64,000 bases of DNA. It comes from Allochromatium warmingii. Lineage in GTDB: Bacteria > Pseudomonadota > Gammaproteobacteria > Chromatiales > Chromatiaceae. Where the stretch lies: assembly GCF_900107145.1 (NCBI RefSeq), contig NZ_FNOW01000002.1, forward strand, positions 1 through 64,000. Direction: 5' to 3'. The translations under genes and the position numbers were made by a program. Below the pieces are notes generated by a model, which ran no database searches, was not told the DNA's origin, and saw nothing but the letters and a program-made list of their open reading frames with translations. Shown one piece after another: positions 18,924-28,427 of this stretch (positions within the stretch are counted from its first letter, which is position 1; each line of letters begins with the position of its first letter).

Positions 18924-20894
18924 ATGTTCACCAACCTCCGTCTGTGGGTCAACTACATGATCGGTGCCGGGGCAGCAATTTTGCTCGCCGTCTCGGTGTT
19001 GTCATATTTTAATCTGCGTGCGCTCGATGCGCTGACGCTGGAGGCCGAGCATACTGAGCTTCGCCAACACGTTGCGGCGATGCGATTGGATGTCGCTGCC
19101 GAAACCCGGCTGGCTGAGGCGCTCAGTGCGCTGGTGGCCACGATTCCCGAGGTGCAGCAACGCTTTGCCGCTGGGGATCGCGATTGGCTACGCACGCAAC
19201 TGCTCCCGCCCTATGCCAAGCTAAGTCAAGAATACGGCACAGTGCAGTTTCAGTTTCATACCCCGCCCGCCACCTCATTTTTGCGCCTGCATCAGCCGGA
19301 AAAATTCGGTGATGATCTCGCCAGCTTCCGGCATTCGGTCGTCGATACCAACACCCGCCTTCAGCCAAATCGCGGGCTGGAATCCGGCGTGGCCGGGCTG
19401 GGCGCACGCGGTATGGTGCCGGTATTCAATCAGGAGCAGCATCTGGGATCGGTTGAATTTGGCTTGAACTTCGGCCCAGCGTTTTTTGAGGCGTTTAAGC
19501 AGCGCCACAGCGTCGAGGCGGCGTTGCATCTGATCCGCGATGGGCGCATTGCTACCTTCGCCAGTACTGCTGGGGAACGGCCATTGCTCGATGATGCGGT
19601 GATTCTCACCGCTGCCGCTGGAACGCCACAGTATGCGCAACGTGAGCTAGGCGGGCGACCGCTGGCGGTTTATGTCGAAGCGATACAGGATTATGCCGGC
19701 CAACCACTCGGCGTGATCGAAGTGGCAATGGATCGCACCCATTACACGCTGATTTGGCAGCTGGCGTTGCAGCAAGCGATCTGGATCGGGGCGCTGGTGC
19801 TGTTGAGTGGACTGCTGCTGGCGCTGTTTTCGGCGCGGGTGTTGGCGCGGCGGATTCAGCAAGTCACCGAGAGCGTCAACCGCGTGGCGGCTGGCAATCT
19901 GGCGCGTGAGATTACCTTGAACGGTCGCGATGAGCTGGCCGAGTTAGCTGAGGCGACGGAACGGATGCGCCGTCATCTGCGCGATCTGGTCGCCGAGGTC
20001 GAACACAATGCGCAATCGGTGCATGAAGCGGCGCGGCAGATTGCCCAAGCAGTCGATAGCCAAGCGGCGACATCGAGCGAGATGTCGAGTTCGGTCGCTG
20101 AAATTACTTCGACAATGGAAGAGCTGTCGTCGTCATCGGCGCAGATTGCGGAATATTCTGGCTCAGTGGTCGAGATCGCCCACCGCACCTATGACGGCAG
20201 TCGTCAGGGTGAGGAATCGATGCGCCATCTCGTCGATAAGATGGAAGAGATTCGCCACGATAATCAAATCTCGCTCCGAGAAATCGTCGATTTGGGTGGT
20301 AAATCGAAGGAAATCACGCGGATCATGGAAATCATCGACACCGTGGCCGATCAAACCAAGCTGATCGCGTTCAATGCCGCGCTGGAAGCGTCCTCAGCCG
20401 GTGAAGCGGGGAAACGCTTCGGGGTGGTCGCCGCTGAGATTCGCCGTCTCGCCGATTCGGTGAGCGAATCAACCGCCGAGATTGCCCACAAAATCGGCGA
20501 GATTCAGGAAACCATCGGGCGGCTGGTCATCACCTCCGAAAAAGGCTCAGTCGGCATTGAGCAGGGCTTAGATGCTTCGGCGCATACCGCTGATTTTCTT
20601 CATGAATTAGTCCAAACGGCGAGCGAGACCACCAGTTCGGCGCAGCAAATCAGCCTCTCGACCCAGCAGCAGCGCACCGCCAGTAATCAAGTCGTGGTGG
20701 CGCTGAAAGAAATCGTCACCGCCAGCGCCGATACCGCTGATTCGGTGCGGCGCATCTCGCTGGTGGCGCAGAGCATGATTCAGTTGTCCACCACGCTCAA
20801 CAGTCAGGTTGAACGCTTTGTGCTCGACGAGACGACCGAGGCCGCGTCCCGACACGCGCCGCCTAACCCCGTGACGCCGAGCACCCCAGCATGA
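18924..20894 (+). CDS. Methyl-accepting chemotaxis protein with double-Cache sensor
   Basis: Transmembrane receptor of the chemosensory array. The 656-residue protein has TM1 at about 12-32, a large periplasmic domain (35-275) with the FHTPPATSFLRLH and VVPVF/GSVEFG-type motifs of the dCache_3 group, TM2 at about 282-302, a HAMP domain, and a cytoplasmic hairpin whose tip reads DQTKLIAFNAALEASSAGE. The sensor could bind small molecules; ligand unknown. ATG at 18924 is chosen over an adjacent TTG; GAGAAG lies upstream. The stop overlaps cheB by ATGA. It is the only receptor in the cluster. Confidence 0.95.
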   Translation: MFTNLRLWVNYMIGAGAAILLAVSVLSYFNLRALDALTLEAEHTELRQHVAAMRLDVAAETRLAEALSALVATIPEVQQRFAAGDRDWLRTQLLPPYAKLSQEYGTVQFQFHTPPATSFLRLHQPEKFGDDLASFRHSVVDTNTRLQPNRGLESGVAGLGARGMVPVFNQEQHLGSVEFGLNFGPAFFEAFKQRHSVEAALHLIRDGRIATFASTAGERPLLDDAVILTAAAGTPQYAQRELGGRPLAVYVEAIQDYAGQPLGVIEVAMDRTHYTLIWQLALQQAIWIGALVLLSGLLLALFSARVLARRIQQVTESVNRVAAGNLAREITLNGRDELAELAEATERMRRHLRDLVAEVEHNAQSVHEAARQIAQAVDSQAATSSEMSSSVAEITSTMEELSSSSAQIAEYSGSVVEIAHRTYDGSRQGEESMRHLVDKMEEIRHDNQISLREIVDLGGKSKEITRIMEIIDTVADQTKLIAFNAALEASSAGEAGKRFGVVAAEIRRLADSVSESTAEIAHKIGEIQETIGRLVITSEKGSVGIEQGLDASAHTADFLHELVQTASETTSSAQQISLSTQQQRTASNQVVVALKEIVTASADTADSVRRISLVAQSMIQLSTTLNSQVERFVLDETTEAASRHAPPNPVTPSTPA

Positions 20895-21961
20895 AGCCGA
20901 TTCGGGTTCTGGTGGTTGATGACAGCGCGGCGGCACGGGCGCTGATTCGAGCGTTGCTGGAATCGGTGCCCGAGGTCGGGTTGCAAGTCTGCGGTGAGGC
21001 GGCCAACGGGCGCGAGGCGTTAGAACTCACGCTCCAACTGCAACCGGACATCATCACGCTCGATCTCAATATGCCCGAGATGGACGGCTTGACCGCCATT
21101 GAAGAAATCATGGCGGTGCGTGCAACGCCGATTTTGGTGCTCTCAGATCAAGCCGATTCGCGCAATGCCATGTCGGCAGTGGCACGCGGGGCGCTGGAGG
21201 CAACGGCTAAACCGACGCTCGATGATGATGGCGCATTGGCGCGGCACTTGCGGATGCTCGCTGGAGTGCCGGTGATTCGGCATATTCGTCGCCAATCGTA
21301 CACCGTCAACACGACGGATTCGGCACCCGCGCCCGCTGCGGTTCCGGTCAGTTCTAGTTCTTCTAGCTCTAGCTTTGCGCCCGCGCTGTCGCACACGCGC
21401 ATCATCGTGATTGCCTCTTCGACCGGCGGCCCGCAAGCACTCGCGGCGCTGCTACCGCAACTGCCAGCAAACTTTGCCACACCGATCTTGATTGCCCAGC
21501 ATTTGTCGGTCGGCTTTGCGGCAGCAATGGCCAGTTGGCTCGACGATCTCTGTGCGCTCAAGGTTGTGGTGGCGGCTGACGGTCAATCCCCGCAACCCGG
21601 ACATGTCTATCTGGCCGATCCGGTGGGGCATCTGCTGCTGAACGCCGAGCGTCGGCTCCAGTATGTAACACCGGAGAGCCGCGACATCTATCATCCCAGT
21701 TGCGACCGGCTGCTGTCCTCGGTGGCGGCGAGCTATCGGCGGCAGGCGCTGGGCGTGATTCTCACCGGCATGGGCCGCGATGGGGTACGCGGACTGCTCG
21801 ACTTGCGAGCGGCGGGCGGTCACACGCTGGCGCAGGATGAAGCCAGTTCGTTGATTTTCGGCATGAACCGCGAGGCGATTCTCGCCGGAGCGATTGAACA
21901 AATACGTCCGCTCGATGAGATCGCCGAGGTGCTGTGTCGCTTCGTGGGTCAGGCGGCCTGA
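20891..21961 (+). CDS. cheB: Protein-glutamate methylesterase CheB (WspF-like)
   Basis: Removes methyl groups from receptor glutamates; active when its receiver domain is phosphorylated by CheA. The 356-residue protein has an N-terminal REC domain (Asp10, Asp11, phospho-acceptor Asp58 in ITLDLNMPEMDG), a linker with a run of eight serines (154-161), and a methylesterase domain with Ser177 in ASSTGG, His204 in AQHLSVGF and Asp297 in GMGRDG. It overlaps the receptor stop by four bases and the cheR start by one base (TGATG). Confidence 0.97.
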   Translation: MKPIRVLVVDDSAAARALIRALLESVPEVGLQVCGEAANGREALELTLQLQPDIITLDLNMPEMDGLTAIEEIMAVRATPILVLSDQADSRNAMSAVARGALEATAKPTLDDDGALARHLRMLAGVPVIRHIRRQSYTVNTTDSAPAPAAVPVSSSSSSSSFAPALSHTRIIVIASSTGGPQALAALLPQLPANFATPILIAQHLSVGFAAAMASWLDDLCALKVVVAADGQSPQPGHVYLADPVGHLLLNAERRLQYVTPESRDIYHPSCDRLLSSVAASYRRQALGVILTGMGRDGVRGLLDLRAAGGHTLAQDEASSLIFGMNREAILAGAIEQIRPLDEIAEVLCRFVGQAA

Positions 21962-23439
21962 TGAACCTCGACGCGCTGCTGAACTTTATTCATACACATT
22001 TGGGACTGAATGCCGGGCATTATGGTCAGGAAGCCTGGCGCGAGCTGTTGCTCAAACGCATCGCCACTGTTGGCGATCCTTCGCCGGACGCCTACTTGAT
22101 CCGGTTGCAGACCGATGAACGCGAATTACACACGCTCACCAGTCTCATCACCATCAACGAAACCTATTTTTACCGCGAACCGCAACATCTGCGGTTACTG
22201 ACCGAACAGCTTTGCCCAGAACTGTTGGCGCAACGCCCAGCGGCGGGGCGGCCGGTGCGCATTCTCTCGGTCGGCTGCTCGACCGGCGAGGAACCCTATT
22301 CGATCCTGATGGCATTGCGCGAACGCTACGGCGAGCTGGCCGAGCAGTTATTTGAGATTAACGCCGGCGATGTGGATCGGGAAGTGCTCGACCGCGCACG
22401 CGCTGGACTTTACGGGCGGTTTTCGTTTCGGGCGCTGAGTCAGACGCTGCAAGACCGCTATTTCACGTCATGCGCGGCCAATCAGTTCCAGATCGACGCC
22501 CGCTTGCGGCAGCAGGTGCAGTTTCAGCCGTTCAATCTGCTGGCACCCGACTATCCGGCACAATTAGCCGATCAGGATGTGATTTTTTTTCGCAATGTGT
22601 CGATTTATTTCGACGCCCCGACGCGCCAGCGCGTGCAAGAACAGCTCAAGACGCTGCTGGTGCCGGGCGGGTATCTGTTCGTAGGCATCGCCGAGACGCT
22701 GGCCAATGATTTCGGCGTGTTGACGCTCCGCGAACGGCAGGGCATGTTTTTGTTTGTTAATGCGCCGCCGCCCAATTCCCCAAAACCGGAGAAACCGACA
22801 GCCGGACTCGCGCTCCCAGCGCCGCCCGGTGCGCGTAGCACGCGCCCTGCGCCATTGCGCCGTCAGCCGTCGCTCCGTCCAACGCCCACCGCGACCGCAC
22901 GGCCACGCCAGCCGCTTGATGCTGACCGCGTGTTAACCGCTGCGCTCGCCTTAGCGCAAGCCGAACGCTATGCCGAGGCGCTCGCGGAACTTGCGCCGCT
23001 GGGTGCGCAGGCCATGCCGCCCGCCGAAGCGTTGGCGCTCAAGGCACATCTGTTGTTAGAACTGGAGCGCCTGCCTGCTGCCGTAGACAGTGCTCGGCAA
23101 CTGCTGGAGCGCGATCCCTGGCGCATCGAGGCGCTGTTGTTACTCGGTCGCGCTGCACACCGTCAAGGGCAAATGACTGAATCTATTGAATATTTGCGGC
23201 GGGCGGTTTATCACCAGCCGGAAGCGTGGCCGGCGCATTTTCAGTTAGCTGAGGTGTACAGCGCCAGTGGTCAGAGCGATTTAGCCCAGCGCGAATATCG
23301 CATCGTGCTGCGCCAGCTTGAACGCCCGGCGGCGTGTGTTACGCCGCAGGTGGCGCTAATCGGCGCACCGGCGTTGAGTTTGGGCGATTTGCGACAACTC
23401 TGTCAGATCCGGCTGCGTCGCCTCGATCCGCACGCTTGA
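21961..23439 (+). CDS. cheR: CheR methyltransferase with C-terminal TPR domain (WspC-like)
   Basis: Methylates receptor glutamates using S-adenosylmethionine. The 492-residue protein combines a CheR methyltransferase (residues about 1-270; TINETYFYRE, SAM-binding VGCSTGEEPYS, and DVIFFRNVSIYF), a proline-rich linker (about 275-315) and TPR-type helical repeats (about 320-455; e.g. YAEALAEL, DLAQREYRIVL). TPR-bearing CheR proteins are typical of Wsp- and Frz-type systems rather than flagellar ones. The start at 21961 shares a base with the cheB stop. Confidence 0.95.
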   Translation: MNLDALLNFIHTHLGLNAGHYGQEAWRELLLKRIATVGDPSPDAYLIRLQTDERELHTLTSLITINETYFYREPQHLRLLTEQLCPELLAQRPAAGRPVRILSVGCSTGEEPYSILMALRERYGELAEQLFEINAGDVDREVLDRARAGLYGRFSFRALSQTLQDRYFTSCAANQFQIDARLRQQVQFQPFNLLAPDYPAQLADQDVIFFRNVSIYFDAPTRQRVQEQLKTLLVPGGYLFVGIAETLANDFGVLTLRERQGMFLFVNAPPPNSPKPEKPTAGLALPAPPGARSTRPAPLRRQPSLRPTPTATARPRQPLDADRVLTAALALAQAERYAEALAELAPLGAQAMPPAEALALKAHLLLELERLPAAVDSARQLLERDPWRIEALLLLGRAAHRQGQMTESIEYLRRAVYHQPEAWPAHFQLAEVYSASGQSDLAQREYRIVLRQLERPAACVTPQVALIGAPALSLGDLRQLCQIRLRRLDPHA

Positions 23440-23455
23440 AGACTGGTACGGCGCT

Positions 23456-25681
23456 ATGGCCCTAGATATTAAAAAATTTCTCCCGCGTTTTACGGGCGAA
23501 GCCCGCGATCATTTGAGCCGCCTGACCAGCGGACTAACACCGTTGGCAAGCGGAGCGGCGCTCGACGGCGAGACGCTCAACGAATTATTCCGCGCCGCGC
23601 ACACGATCAAAGGCTCATCGCGGATGCTCAAGCTCACGAGCATCGCTGACACGGCGCATCAACTCGAAGAGGTATTGGGCGCACTGCGCGAGGGGCGGAT
23701 TCAAACCGACGCGACGCTCGGCGCATTGCTAGTGCGCGGACTCGATGCCCTGAGCGCCTTAGTCGAGACAGTGGAAGCCAGTGGCGGTGCATTGCCGCCC
23801 GCTGATGCCGAACTCTGCGCGGCGCTGGCAGCGGCGGCGCTCGGTGAAGCGGTGTCATCAGCGGATGCGCCAGCGCCAGCCCAATCCACTCCAACTCCGG
23901 CTTCGGCTCCCAACCCCGTCCCGTCATCACCGCCTGCGACCGCGCAAACCACCGCCGCACCGCCTGCTGAATCTGCCGCGCCTACCCGTCTGCGCACGCC
24001 GGATAGTGTGCGGGTGCGGATGGATAAGCTCGACGAACTCATCAAGCTCATGGGCGAGGTCGTCTCCAATCAAGCCAAATTGCGCCAAAAACTGTTTGAA
24101 GCGCGGACGCTCGATGCCAGTCTGAGCGCACTTGCGGCCCTGAGTCTCGATGCTGAACGCGAACCCCTGACCACGCAAGCGAGCGCGGTGCATCAATTCA
24201 CGCTGGCACTACGCGATCTGGTGCAAGAACAAGAGCGGCTGACGACGGAACTCAACGACCGCGCTTTAGTGATGCGATTGTTGCCGTTGGCGATTGTCTT
24301 TGACCCCATCGCTCCGCTGGCGCGGGAACTCGGACGCGAGCTGGGCAAAGACGTGCAGTGCGCCATCAGTGGCGGGGAAATCGAACTCGACCGCCAACTG
24401 ATTGACCATCTGAGCGACGCGCTGGTACATCTGTTGCGCAATGCGATTGACCACGGACTGGAAACACCCGCCGAGCGGCTTGCCGCCGGTAAGCCACGAC
24501 TGGGGCGGATTCGGCTCAGTGCGCGACAGGACGGCAACGGTCTGCTGATCGAACTCGAAGATGACGGGCGCGGGCTGGATCGTGAACGGATTTTGGCCAA
24601 AGCCCTGCAAAAAGGCTTGATCGACCCAGCCCGTGTCGCGACGCTCGACGAGGATGCGGTGGCGGAATTGATCTTTCAGCCCGGCTTTAGCACCAGCGCG
24701 ATTATTACTGACATCTCGGGGCGCGGCGTCGGGCTGGATGTGGTCAAGCGGGCGATTGTCGAGAACCTGCGCGGCGCGTTGTCGATCTCGACGCGCCCGG
24801 ACGCGGGCACCCGCTTCGGGCTGCGCTTGCCGATTTCATTGGCGGTGATGCGCGTGCTGCTGTTTGAAGCGGGCGGGCGGGCGTTTGCGCTGACGGCGCA
24901 TCAGATTGCCGAATTGATCCGCCTGCCGCCGGAGCAGGCGATTCAGATCGGCGACCGTCCGGCGATGGTATTGCGCAATGAATTTTTGCCGCTGGTGCGC
25001 CTGACCGATCTGCCCTCGCTGCACGCCGTAGCACCAGCGGAGAGCGGGCGCGGCTGGCTGGTTGTGGTGATTCAAGCGGCGCAGACCAAACTTGGACTGA
25101 TTGTGGATCGGCTGCTGGATGAACGCGATATGGTCATCAAACCCTTGCCCGCGCATCTGCGGGCCAGTGGACTGGTCGCGGGGATGGTGGTCACGGGCGA
25201 CAATGCGTTAGTGAGCGTGCTGCAAGCGTCGGCGCTGCTAGAACTGGCGCGGCGGTTGCGCGGCGAAACGCCGATTGTGATTGCCGAGCGGTCGGCGATA
25301 CGGCACACCATCGGCGGTCAACATCTGCTCGTCGTCGATGATTCGTTGAATACCCGCGAGATTGAACGCGAGATTCTCGAAGCGCACGGCTATCGCGTCA
25401 CGCTGGCTGAAGATGGACTCGACGGCTGGCAAAAAGCCCTCGGCGGGCAGTTTGACGCGGTGATTACCGATGTTGATATGCCCGGACTGGATGGATTTTC
25501 GCTGGTCTCGCGCCTGCGCGGACATGAGCACTATCGGTCAACGCCGATTGTCATGGTCACGTCGCGGCAAAAGCCGGAAGATAAACAACGCGGCGTGCAG
25601 GTTGGCGCGGATGCCTACATTGTCAAAGGCGACTTCAATCAATCCAGTTTGGTCGATACACTCAGTAATCTGTTAGGTTGA
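23456..25681 (+). CDS. cheA: Hybrid CheA histidine kinase with C-terminal receiver (WspE-like)
   Basis: Central kinase of the array. The 741-residue protein has an HPt domain with phospho-His49 (FRAAHTIKGSSRM), an alanine/proline-rich linker (about 125-185) in place of the P2 domain, a dimerisation segment (DSVRVRMDKLDELIKLMGEV), an HATPase domain (HLLRNAIDHGLETP, DDGRGLD, GRGVGLDVV), a CheW-like regulatory domain, and a receiver (about 622-741) with LLVVDDS and phospho-acceptor in ITDVDMPG. The CheA-REC fusion without P2 is the WspE/FrzE arrangement: the attached REC can act as a phosphate sink or relay. Confidence 0.96.
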   Translation: MALDIKKFLPRFTGEARDHLSRLTSGLTPLASGAALDGETLNELFRAAHTIKGSSRMLKLTSIADTAHQLEEVLGALREGRIQTDATLGALLVRGLDALSALVETVEASGGALPPADAELCAALAAAALGEAVSSADAPAPAQSTPTPASAPNPVPSSPPATAQTTAAPPAESAAPTRLRTPDSVRVRMDKLDELIKLMGEVVSNQAKLRQKLFEARTLDASLSALAALSLDAEREPLTTQASAVHQFTLALRDLVQEQERLTTELNDRALVMRLLPLAIVFDPIAPLARELGRELGKDVQCAISGGEIELDRQLIDHLSDALVHLLRNAIDHGLETPAERLAAGKPRLGRIRLSARQDGNGLLIELEDDGRGLDRERILAKALQKGLIDPARVATLDEDAVAELIFQPGFSTSAIITDISGRGVGLDVVKRAIVENLRGALSISTRPDAGTRFGLRLPISLAVMRVLLFEAGGRAFALTAHQIAELIRLPPEQAIQIGDRPAMVLRNEFLPLVRLTDLPSLHAVAPAESGRGWLVVVIQAAQTKLGLIVDRLLDERDMVIKPLPAHLRASGLVAGMVVTGDNALVSVLQASALLELARRLRGETPIVIAERSAIRHTIGGQHLLVVDDSLNTREIEREILEAHGYRVTLAEDGLDGWQKALGGQFDAVITDVDMPGLDGFSLVSRLRGHEHYRSTPIVMVTSRQKPEDKQRGVQVGADAYIVKGDFNQSSLVDTLSNLLG

Positions 25682-25686
25682 TTTAG

Positions 25687-25717
25687 AGCTGCCAGCTATC
25701 AGCCGCCAGCTTCCAGC
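25687..25717. repeat. 31-base repeat, left copy of an inverted pair
   Basis: AGCTGCCAGCTATCAGCC followed by GCCAGCTTCCAGC. Its reverse complement matches 28820-28850 at 27 of 31 positions, including 17 contiguous bases (GCTGATAGCTGGCAGCT). The two copies face each other around four signalling genes. Related units occur at several other gene ends in this window. Confidence 0.75.
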
Positions 25718-25769
25718 AAAAACAAAAAAAGCTAATAGCTGCTACGCAACCCCAAAGGTACACATCTCC

Positions 25770-26117
25770 ATGCACATCCTCGTCGTCGATGATGATCCGT
25801 TAGTCGGTGAAATGACACTGGCCATGCTCGAAGAGGCCGGCCATCAGGTGCAGTTGGCCGAACATGGCCTCGATGCGCTCGAACGCCTCAGTGAAGATGC
25901 CAGCATCGAACTGGTCGTCTCTGATCTGCACATGCCGTTGCTCAATGGCTTGGAGTTGTTTCAGGAACTGCGCGAACGCGGCTTGCAACAACCCTTTGTG
26001 CTCTTGACCGGCGACGATCCGGCTCCGCTGCTGGCGCGTGAACCTGGACTATCGGCATGCTTGGCGAAAGATGCGGCTTTGGAACAGCGGTTATCGGAAC
26101 TACTGGCGCAATTCTAA
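25770..26117 (+). CDS. Stand-alone response regulator receiver (CheY-like)
   Basis: A 115-residue single REC domain: VVDDD acidic pocket (residues 5-9), phospho-acceptor Asp52 in VVSDLHMP, Thr80 in VLLTGDD and Lys100. All residues needed for phosphotransfer are present. The C-terminal helix is short compared with CheY (about 128 residues). In this cluster it could be a phosphate sink, an adaptor, or a shuttle between CheA and the HPt domain of the following cyclase. It starts 88 bases after cheA, just past the 31-base repeat. Confidence 0.92.
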   Translation: MHILVVDDDPLVGEMTLAMLEEAGHQVQLAEHGLDALERLSEDASIELVVSDLHMPLLNGLELFQELRERGLQQPFVLLTGDDPAPLLAREPGLSACLAKDAALEQRLSELLAQF

Positions 26118-26171
26118 AACGTTCAGTGTGAAAACTAAGTTGAACTAGAGCAGACGCGAGGCGCACTTGTT

Positions 26172-27884
26172 ATGCCAGCCGCCAGCCAAGATTCCTTCCA
26201 AGAACGTAAGCGCCGTTTACGGGCGTCGTTCATCGAGCAGCTTCCCGACCGGCTGCGTCAAGCACGGGCACTGCTGGCTGATCTCACCAGTACCGGGCGT
26301 CAAGACGAACCGCTCACGCAACTGCATCTGATTTTTCACACCCTAAAAGGCTCAGGCGCATCTTTTGGTTTTAATGCGATCAATGCCTCAGCGAAAGAAG
26401 CTGAACAGATGTTGCGCGAGGTCATCGACGGTGACCGGCGCATTTCCGCGCCGCTGTTGGCCGATCTGCGCCGCCATGTGCAGACGCTCGAAGAGTTGGA
26501 ATTAACCGTTGATAGCGCGATGGGCAACGACAGCCACCCGTGCTTTGATCTGCGCCGTCAAGCCAATGCTGACGCTGAGTTGACGGCCCACAATCGCCTG
26601 ATTTATCTCTGCGACGACGATCCGTTGTTTGCGCAAGACCTGTCAGAACAGTTGCAATGCTTCGGCTATCAGGTCAAGCCCTATCATGCCCTTGATGATT
26701 TGCGCACCGCCGTGCTCACGCAGCGCCCGGCGGCGGTCATCATGGACATCATATTTCCCGAAGGCCGCGACGCCGGCCCGACGACGATTGCCGAGTTAAA
26801 CACGCAACTGGATGCGCCGATTCCGTGTATCTTTATTTCACAGCGCGATGATTTTCAGGCGCGATTACGGGCGGTCAAAGCCAATGGTCGCGCTTACTGT
26901 CGCAAGCCGGTGAAAGCGGTCGAAATGGCCGAATTGCTCGATCAACTCACCAGTCGCGGTAATCCTGAGCAATATCATATTTTGATCGTCGATGATGACC
27001 CGGATGTTGCGCAGTTTTATGCGATGGTGCTCGAATCCTCGGGCATGGTCAGCCGCGTGGTGAGCGAACCGGAGCGCGTGCCGACGGTGCTGGAGGATTT
27101 TGACGCCGATCTGGTACTGATGGATCTCTACATGCCGCATTGCTCCGGCCCCGAATTAGCGCGGGTGTTGCGGCAAATTCCGGGCTATCTGGGCTTGCCG
27201 ATTATTTATGTGTCCTCTGAAACCGACGCCCAGCGCCAATTCAAAGCACTGGAAGTCGGCGCTGATGGCTTTTTGACCAAGCCGATTGAACCCGAACGGC
27301 TGGTCACGGAGGTGCATCTTCGCGCCGAGCGGATGCGCACCTTACGGTCACTGATGATCCGCGACAGTCTCACCGGCCTGTTTAATCACAACACGATTTT
27401 GCAACTGCTCAAGGTCGCGCTGGCTTCCTGTCAACGCTCCGACCGGCGACTGTGTTTGGCAATGATCGACGTGGATCGCTTCAAATCTGTCAACGACACC
27501 CACGGCCATCAGACCGGCGATCAAGTGCTCATGGCACTCGGACGTACATTGCGCCTGCGGCTGCGTGAATCGGACATCGTGGGACGTTACGGCGGCGAAG
27601 AGTTCGCGGTGATTATGACCGGACTGGACGCCGAGCAAGCAAAGGGGATCATGGATGCACTGCGTGAGAGTTTCGCCGCCGTGACCTTTTTGGCCGATGG
27701 CACTGAATTTCACTGTACCTTTAGCGGCGGACTGGCGGCATTCCCCGAATACAGCGATCCATCGGCGCTGATCGAAGCAGCAGACGCGGCGCTCTATCGC
27801 GCCAAACACGCCGGACGCAACTGTATCCTGATTGCTCACCATCAGGATGCGGATGGGGTGTCCGCACTGACGCATTCGAGCTGA
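26172..27884 (+). CDS. HPt-REC-REC-GGDEF diguanylate cyclase, output of the chemosensory system
   Basis: Makes cyclic di-GMP from two GTP. The 570-residue protein has an HPt domain (phospho-His56 in LIFHTLKGSG), a first REC (about 136-260; LCDDDPLF, VIMDIIFPEG), a second REC (about 268-388; LIVDDDPDV, LVLMDLYMPHCSG, TKPI), and a GGDEF domain (about 400-555) with intact GGEEF and an RESD inhibitory site five residues before it. It has the role of WspR, but WspR has only one REC and no HPt. The extra domains permit a REC-HPt-REC relay. It sits between the lone REC and cheW. Confidence 0.95.
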   Translation: MPAASQDSFQERKRRLRASFIEQLPDRLRQARALLADLTSTGRQDEPLTQLHLIFHTLKGSGASFGFNAINASAKEAEQMLREVIDGDRRISAPLLADLRRHVQTLEELELTVDSAMGNDSHPCFDLRRQANADAELTAHNRLIYLCDDDPLFAQDLSEQLQCFGYQVKPYHALDDLRTAVLTQRPAAVIMDIIFPEGRDAGPTTIAELNTQLDAPIPCIFISQRDDFQARLRAVKANGRAYCRKPVKAVEMAELLDQLTSRGNPEQYHILIVDDDPDVAQFYAMVLESSGMVSRVVSEPERVPTVLEDFDADLVLMDLYMPHCSGPELARVLRQIPGYLGLPIIYVSSETDAQRQFKALEVGADGFLTKPIEPERLVTEVHLRAERMRTLRSLMIRDSLTGLFNHNTILQLLKVALASCQRSDRRLCLAMIDVDRFKSVNDTHGHQTGDQVLMALGRTLRLRLRESDIVGRYGGEEFAVIMTGLDAEQAKGIMDALRESFAAVTFLADGTEFHCTFSGGLAAFPEYSDPSALIEAADAALYRAKHAGRNCILIAHHQDADGVSALTHSS

Positions 27885-27890
27885 CGCACT

Positions 27891-28427
27891 ATGGACACGC
27901 CACAGGATACACTCGGCACACTGCTTGAGCAGCGCCGCACTCAGACTGCCGATCCAGCGGCAGTCGATGCCCCAACGGTTAAGCTGGTGATCTTCACGAT
28001 TGGCGCACAGCGGTTGGCGCTGCCTGGGACGTGTGTGAGCGAAATTCTGCCGCTGACGACCATTCATCTCGTTCCCGGCTGTCCGGCGGCGCTCGAAGGC
28101 GTCATCAGCGTGCGCGGCGACATCACCTCGGTGATGCGCCTCGGCGATTTGCTTGACCTCGAACACGCCCCGCCGAGCCGTCACGGTGCGATCCTGCTCG
28201 CCCAAAGTCCGCAGATGATTGGCGGTGAACCGATGCGCAGTGGCCTGCGGGTTGATAGCGTCGTCGATGTGCTTGATATTCTTGAAGACAGCTTGCAGCC
28301 GGTGCCGGATACGCTCGCTGGCACCCTGCGCCGCGCCAGCTCGCGCCTGTTTGAACTGGGTGCAACGTCGGTCGTGCTGCTGGATCTGGACACGCTGTTT
28401 CAGGACTACCTGCGCGAGGTCGGCTGA
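27891..28427 (+). CDS. cheW: CheW-like coupling protein
   Basis: Scaffold linking receptor to CheA. The 178-residue protein has a 25-residue flexible N-terminus, then the CheW SH3-like fold: LVIFTIGAQRLALP, the receptor-contacting EGVISVRGDITSVMRLGDLL motif with Arg-Gly-Asp, and VVLLDLDTLF at the end. It begins 6 bases after the cyclase gene and its stop touches the start of the next gene. Confidence 0.93.
   Translation: MDTPQDTLGTLLEQRRTQTADPAAVDAPTVKLVIFTIGAQRLALPGTCVSEILPLTTIHLVPGCPAALEGVISVRGDITSVMRLGDLLDLEHAPPSRHGAILLAQSPQMIGGEPMRSGLRVDSVVDVLDILEDSLQPVPDTLAGTLRRASSRLFELGATSVVLLDLDTLFQDYLREVG

Noticed and set aside
21340-21375. Serine-codon run (TTCTAGTTC...) as a possible microsatellite
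   Set aside because: It encodes the polyserine linker between the two CheB domains; the codons are mixed, so it is a protein linker rather than a slippage tract.
27348-28205. 285-codon minus-strand frame across the cyclase and cheW
   Set aside because: Antisense to two domain-verified genes and without family resemblance.
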